NCBI RefSeq assembly: GCF_021699195.1
Contig: NZ_SSXE01000012.1
Location: 22,670-86,669, forward strand
DNA length: 64,000 bases
Reading direction: 5' to 3'
Origin: Nonomuraea sp. MG754425
Lineage (GTDB): Bacteria; Actinomycetota; Actinomycetes; Streptosporangiales; Streptosporangiaceae
Program-made: the position numbers and the translations under genes
Shown: one piece after another, positions 60,706-64,000 of the stretch
Position numbering within the stretch: the first letter of the stretch is position 1
How the letters are laid out: each line of letters begins with the position of its first letter
The notes under the pieces: model-generated
The model's database searches: none
What the model saw: only the letters and a program-made list of their open reading frames with translations
What the model was told of the DNA's origin: nothing

Positions 60706-62129
60706 AGACCCAGAAGGACCTATATCAGGCGCAACGGCTGATGCAGCAGCGCCTGGGGATGGCCCTGCTGCAGGGGGAACCGGACGTGCCGGAGTCCCCC
60801 ATGCGCCGGCAGAACGTGGCGACGTTCGCGGGACTCCTGATCGCGGTCCTCATCGTCGCCGGATTCGGGATCTGGGGGCTGCTCAGCCCGGGTAACGCGA
60901 CCAAGCTGACCGACCCCGGCCAGCTCCTCATCGAGGAGGAGACCGGGGCCTCCTTCGTCTACAACCAGCAGTCCGGACGGCTCCAGCCGGTGGCGAACTA
61001 CGTGTCCGCGCGCCTCATGCTCGAAGACACCGACATCACGGTCAGAACGGTGTCCGCCGAATCGCTCGCCGGGTTCGCGCGCGGGCAGAAGGTGGGCATC
61101 CCGGGCGCGCCCGACTCGCTGCCCAAACGGGAGCGGCTGGTCAAGGGCCCGTGGTCGTCGTGCGTGGCCGAGGGGACCGACGCCACCGGCACGCCCAAGT
61201 CGTTCGTGTCACTCGTGGCGGGCACCGACATCGGCGGCACGCCGGTGGGCGACGAGGCGCTGCTCGTCAACGACGGCCAGCAGAGCTGGGTGCTCTGGGC
61301 CAACCAGCGCCTGCGGGCGGCGAACGTGGACCGGCTCAGCGACCAGACGCCGCGCCGCGTGCCCGCCTCGTGGGTGAACTCCATCCCCGCGGGCGTCGAC
61401 TTCGCGGCCGGCCGGATCCCCCAGCTCGGCAGGAAGGCGACCGGCCCCGGCGGGGCGAGTGCCCGGGTCGGGCGCGTGTACAAGGTGGCGGGCATGGGGG
61501 GCGCGGGCGAGCGCTGGTACGTCCTGCTCGCCGACGGCCTGGCGGCCATCAACCAGACGCAGGCCATGCTGCTGCTCCAGGACCCGGCCAGCAAGACCGC
61601 CTACGGCAGGAGCCCGGTCCGGGAGACCACGATCGACTCGGCGACCGCCAACGCGACCAAGGACTCCGCGCGCACGATGATGAACAACGCGCTCCCCGCG
61701 ACCATGCCGAGCTTCCGCGTGCCGAGCGCGTCGGCCCCGCTGTGCGCGGTCTACGCGAACACCGTGCAGGGCTCGACCAAGGCCGTGCTGACCACCGGCA
61801 GCAGGATCACCATCCCCCAGCCGACGGTGAGCGCCGGCTCGGACAAGGTGGACCAGGTGCTGCTTCCGCCGGGCGGCGCGGTGCTGGCCGGCACCCTGCC
61901 GGGCGACGGGCAACTGTCGGCCGTGCAGCAGTACTCGCTCATCACCGACCAGGGCAGGAGATACCAGCTCACCTCCGCGGACGCCGTCGGCAAGCTCGGA
62001 TACGAGGCGGCGGACGTCGCCCCGGTGCCCGCCCACCTGCTACGGCTGATCCCCGACGGCCCGACGCTGGACCCGGCCGCGGCCAGGACTCCCGTCCAGG
62101 AGGTGCAGGCCATCCAGCCGGCGCGGTGA
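60702..62129 (+). CDS. eccB: Type VII secretion protein EccB
   Basis: The 475-residue protein of the T7SS membrane complex has a short cytosolic N-terminus (MQTQKDLYQAQRLMQQRL), one membrane segment (~40-60, FAGLLIAVLIVAGFGIWGLL), and a large extracytoplasmic domain of repeated folds (GQLLIEEETGASFVY, WVNSIPAGVDF, LLADGLAAINQTQA, LLPPGGAVLAG). Two cysteines likely form the EccB disulfide (SSCVAE ~152 and APLCAVY). It is the only rightward gene between two leftward T7SS clusters. EccB is the actinobacterial subunit; firmicute systems lack it. Confidence 0.93.
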   Translation: MQTQKDLYQAQRLMQQRLGMALLQGEPDVPESPMRRQNVATFAGLLIAVLIVAGFGIWGLLSPGNATKLTDPGQLLIEEETGASFVYNQQSGRLQPVANYVSARLMLEDTDITVRTVSAESLAGFARGQKVGIPGAPDSLPKRERLVKGPWSSCVAEGTDATGTPKSFVSLVAGTDIGGTPVGDEALLVNDGQQSWVLWANQRLRAANVDRLSDQTPRRVPASWVNSIPAGVDFAAGRIPQLGRKATGPGGASARVGRVYKVAGMGGAGERWYVLLADGLAAINQTQAMLLLQDPASKTAYGRSPVRETTIDSATANATKDSARTMMNNALPATMPSFRVPSASAPLCAVYANTVQGSTKAVLTTGSRITIPQPTVSAGSDKVDQVLLPPGGAVLAGTLPGDGQLSAVQQYSLITDQGRRYQLTSADAVGKLGYEAADVAPVPAHLLRLIPDGPTLDPAAARTPVQEVQAIQPAR

Positions 62130-62142
62130 GTCCCGCGCCGGG

Positions 62143-62883
62143 CTAGATGGAGATGCCGCCGGTGTCCTGCGCCATGGTCTCGTCCACCTCAGGCATGAGG
62201 CTGGCCACGTTCTCGTCGTACGTCATGCCGTCGCTCGTGAACGTCATCGCGCCCATGTCCATCTCGGACGCGGGCATGGCCTCGAGGCCGGGGAAGACCT
62301 GGCCGGTCGCCCTGGACTGGAACACGGCCATGCCGATGACCGCGGTCAGGGCAATGGTGATGCCCTTATGTTTTGAGAGGACTCCCTTGATGAGATTGAT
62401 GAGCTTCTGCCCTAGCGGGAGTCCCCTCACCTTCGCGGCCATGAAAGTGGTCGGGTGTACTTGGGCGAGCTGTACGACCAACGCCCACGCCACCATGACG
62501 GCGGCGATGCCCGCGCAGACGATGGCGCCGACGGCGTAGAAGGAGGCCGTCGAGTCGACCGCCTCGCCGGTGCTGTTCCGGACTTCGTCGAGGTTCGCGA
62601 TCGATTCCTTGAAACGCCCGTGGATGTCTTCGAAGGCGGTGAACGCCTCGCCCTCCCACGTTCCGTTCTCCTGGAGCGCGGTCTTCAGCGCGTCGAGTTC
62701 GCCGCTCAGGGTTTCGAGCTCGCCCGTTGACCACCCCGCGGCGGAATCCGCCATGCCATCGGGATCTGAGATCATGGTGCCCATGGCGGCGACGATGGTG
62801 TACGCCCAACGGTCCTTGATCATAAACGCCGCTACCCCGGCTGCAGCCACGGCCCCCAGGTACGTCCACATGTAGCCCTTCAC
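62143..62883 (-). CDS. Membrane-anchored WXG-like T7SS protein
   Basis: The 246-residue protein has an N-terminal membrane segment (~8-22), a helical WXG-like domain (~50-112) with NGTWEGEAF (W-x-G at 76-78), then further membrane segments (~115-138, ~170-186). A WXG domain joined to multiple membrane segments is unusual: ordinary WXG100 proteins are soluble and exported. Here it may act as a membrane-embedded part of the secretion machine. Its ATG overlaps the preceding gene's stop by 4 bp. A 13-bp gap separates it from eccB on the opposite strand. Confidence 0.72.
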   Translation of the reverse strand: MKGYMWTYLGAVAAAGVAAFMIKDRWAYTIVAAMGTMISDPDGMADSAAGWSTGELETLSGELDALKTALQENGTWEGEAFTAFEDIHGRFKESIANLDEVRNSTGEAVDSTASFYAVGAIVCAGIAAVMVAWALVVQLAQVHPTTFMAAKVRGLPLGQKLINLIKGVLSKHKGITIALTAVIGMAVFQSRATGQVFPGLEAMPASEMDMGAMTFTSDGMTYDENVASLMPEVDETMAQDTGGISI

Positions 62884-63866
62884 ACGTCCTCCTGCCCGAT
62901 CACCTGAGGCGCGATGTCCTCATCGCCGCCCCAGACGCCCTCGTCCTCCGACAGTCCGACGGTCTTCTCGCGGTCGCGCTCCTGGTTGCCCGCGCCGCCC
63001 GCGCCGCCCATCGGGGAGAACGGCATCATCGGCATGCCCGACCCGTTCAGGCCGCGCGCTGCACCGCCGAGACCGTTGAGGCCGGCGTTCTGGACGCCTC
63101 CCGTGCCAAGGCCGGTTCCCCCCAGGGTGCCGCCGGGCCCCGTGCGGGTGCCCGTGGCGGAGGGGTCCAGCGAGCCCAGGTTGTTCGGCACCTGCGGCGT
63201 GTTGGGCTGGTAGGCCGACAGGTCGGTCTTGGCGGGGTCGTTGAGCGCCGAGTCGATGTCGGGGACCTTCATGTCCGCCGGGTCGGTGTTCGGGAGATCG
63301 CCCGCGCCCGGGAGGTCGCTGTTCGGGAGATCGGTGTTCGGGAGGTCGCCCGCGCCCGGGAGGTCGCTGTCGGGCAGCGAGTCGTCCGGGAGGGTTCCGT
63401 CGGGGGTCTCCGGCAGGTCGGGGTCCAGTTCGGGCACCTCCGGGCCGGTGGGCAGGTCCGGGTCCAGACCGCCGGGGTCGCCTAGGCCGCCGAGGTCGCC
63501 GGCACCGCCGAGGCCACCCATGCCGCCCATGTCCTCGAGATCGGTGTCGCTGTCCTCGTCGGCCTTCTGGTAGTTCTTGTCGGCCGCTTCGAGGGCCGGC
63601 ATCCAGCTCTCCAGCGCTCTGCGGGCCCTGGCCAGCGCCTCGCGCTGCTCGTTGATCGCGTCGGTGTGCAGCCCCTGGATCGACCAGCCGATCACACCGA
63701 AATGCGGCAGGGGAACCCCCAGGTTGCCGGTTCCCTGCTCCAGGCCGTCGATGCGGTCGACCGACGGAGCAATCTGGCTCGATCGGGCCGCGAGCTGCTC
63801 CTTGGTGAAGGAGATGCCCGACGACGGCGGCCCGTAGTCCGGCAGGGAGTATCCGCCGCCCGTCAT
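62880..63866 (-). CDS. T7SS-associated PPE-like protein with shared C-terminal motif
   Basis: The 328-residue protein has an N-terminal helical part (~15-105), with IGWSIQGLHTDAINEQREALARARRAL (shown in part: GWSIQGLHTDAIN). A low-complexity Asp/Leu/Pro region (~110-225) with DLPGAGDLPNTDLPNS-type repeats follows, then a Gly-rich segment, and a tail DREKTVGLSEDEGVWGG...PQVIGQEDV. The tail shares RE, ED and VWGG with the protein at 58930. It overlaps both neighbours by 4 bp. No signal peptide. Likely a T7SS substrate; function unknown. Confidence 0.75.
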   Translation of the reverse strand: MTGGGYSLPDYGPPSSGISFTKEQLAARSSQIAPSVDRIDGLEQGTGNLGVPLPHFGVIGWSIQGLHTDAINEQREALARARRALESWMPALEAADKNYQKADEDSDTDLEDMGGMGGLGGAGDLGGLGDPGGLDPDLPTGPEVPELDPDLPETPDGTLPDDSLPDSDLPGAGDLPNTDLPNSDLPGAGDLPNTDPADMKVPDIDSALNDPAKTDLSAYQPNTPQVPNNLGSLDPSATGTRTGPGGTLGGTGLGTGGVQNAGLNGLGGAARGLNGSGMPMMPFSPMGGAGGAGNQERDREKTVGLSEDEGVWGGDEDIAPQVIGQEDV

Positions 63867-64000
63867 CCGATCACCGGCTCCGTGGTCTCATGGCCCAGGC
63901 TCCAGGCGCTCTTGTCCTCCGGCATGTACGTCTCCCGCTCCAGATCGCTGTGCCCTCCCGCACACCGATCTCCCGAACAGCGACCTCCCGGGCGCGGGCG
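63863..64000 (-). CDS. C-terminal end of a third T7SS motif protein (partial)
   Basis: Only the last 45 codons are in the window; the start is beyond 64000. The protein ends HSDLERETYMPEDKSAWS...TEPVIG, then TGA at 63865-63863, overlapping the ATG of the next gene (ATGA). The ERE, PEDKSAW and terminal VIG match the tails of the proteins at 58930 and 62880. Codon usage and the exact overlap support a real gene. Nothing can be said of its N-terminus. Confidence 0.7.
   Translation of the reverse strand, partial: RPRPGGRCSGDRCAGGHSDLERETYMPEDKSAWSLGHETTEPVIG

Overview
The window is high-GC actinomycete chromosome: roughly 70% G+C by eye, strong G/C third-position bias, frequent GTG starts, and mycothiol, LCP, GtrA and type VII secretion genes. 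The gene content (an FHA-type EccC ATPase beside EccB, a Tad pilus locus with a LysM/SARP-like protein, an Ada-AlkA fusion) fits Streptosporangiales, for example a Nonomuraea-like genome. That assignment is inference, not a database result. I saw no rRNA, tRNA, CRISPR array, prophage or insertion sequence.

Layout. 1-4996: cell-surface and small metabolic genes (partial family 2 glycosyltransferase, LCP wall-polymer ligase, STAS anti-anti-sigma factor, GNAT, flavin-dependent oxidoreductase, DUF4097-like lipoprotein). 5179-13313: a leftward series with two secreted proteins, a 1,123-residue HEAT-like protein, a VOC protein and three small cytosolic proteins. 13418-18625: acyl-CoA dehydrogenase, UDP-glucose dehydrogenase, GNAT, and purK-purE. 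18963-22959: GtrA, a TPR protein bracketed by a duplicated 26-bp gene-end sequence, and a two-component pair. 23291-28298: bfd-bfr iron storage behind two IdeR/DtxR-type boxes, the S-(hydroxymethyl)mycothiol dehydrogenase/MBL hydrolase pair, a class III cyclase, a PH-domain protein and birA. 28315-37247: fdhD, epoxide hydrolase, PEP carboxylase, an ABC exporter, and the acyl-CoA carboxylase beta and epsilon subunits. 37355-43255: a NYN ribonuclease-like protein, Ada-AlkA and Ogt alkylation repair, a Rpn-like nuclease with a frameshifted partner, and a divergent MFS/MarR pair.

43344-53907 is one tightly overlapping leftward operon for a Tad/Flp pilus: CpaB/SAF protein, CpaE-like, TadA ATPase, TadB, TadC, Flp pilin, three TadE/TadG-type pseudopilins, a large membrane LysM-winged-helix-BTAD protein, a lipoprotein and a secreted protein. 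A 330-bp AT-rich spacer separates it from a divergent type VII secretion (T7SS) locus, 54238-64000. That locus has an EssC/EccC ATPase with an FHA-like N-terminus, an actinobacterial EccB, and two leftward clusters of WXG/PPE-like proteins. Three of these proteins end in a related C-terminal motif (acidic-RE, then ED...W, then IG), which I infer to be a secretion or recognition tag. EccD, EccE and a mycosin protease are not in the window; the locus runs off the right edge.

The best candidates for something undescribed are this T7SS with its tagged substrate-like proteins beside a Tad operon, the duplicated gene junction around the TPR gene, and a 120-nt stretch of about 45% GC inside the conserved core of the carboxylase gene.
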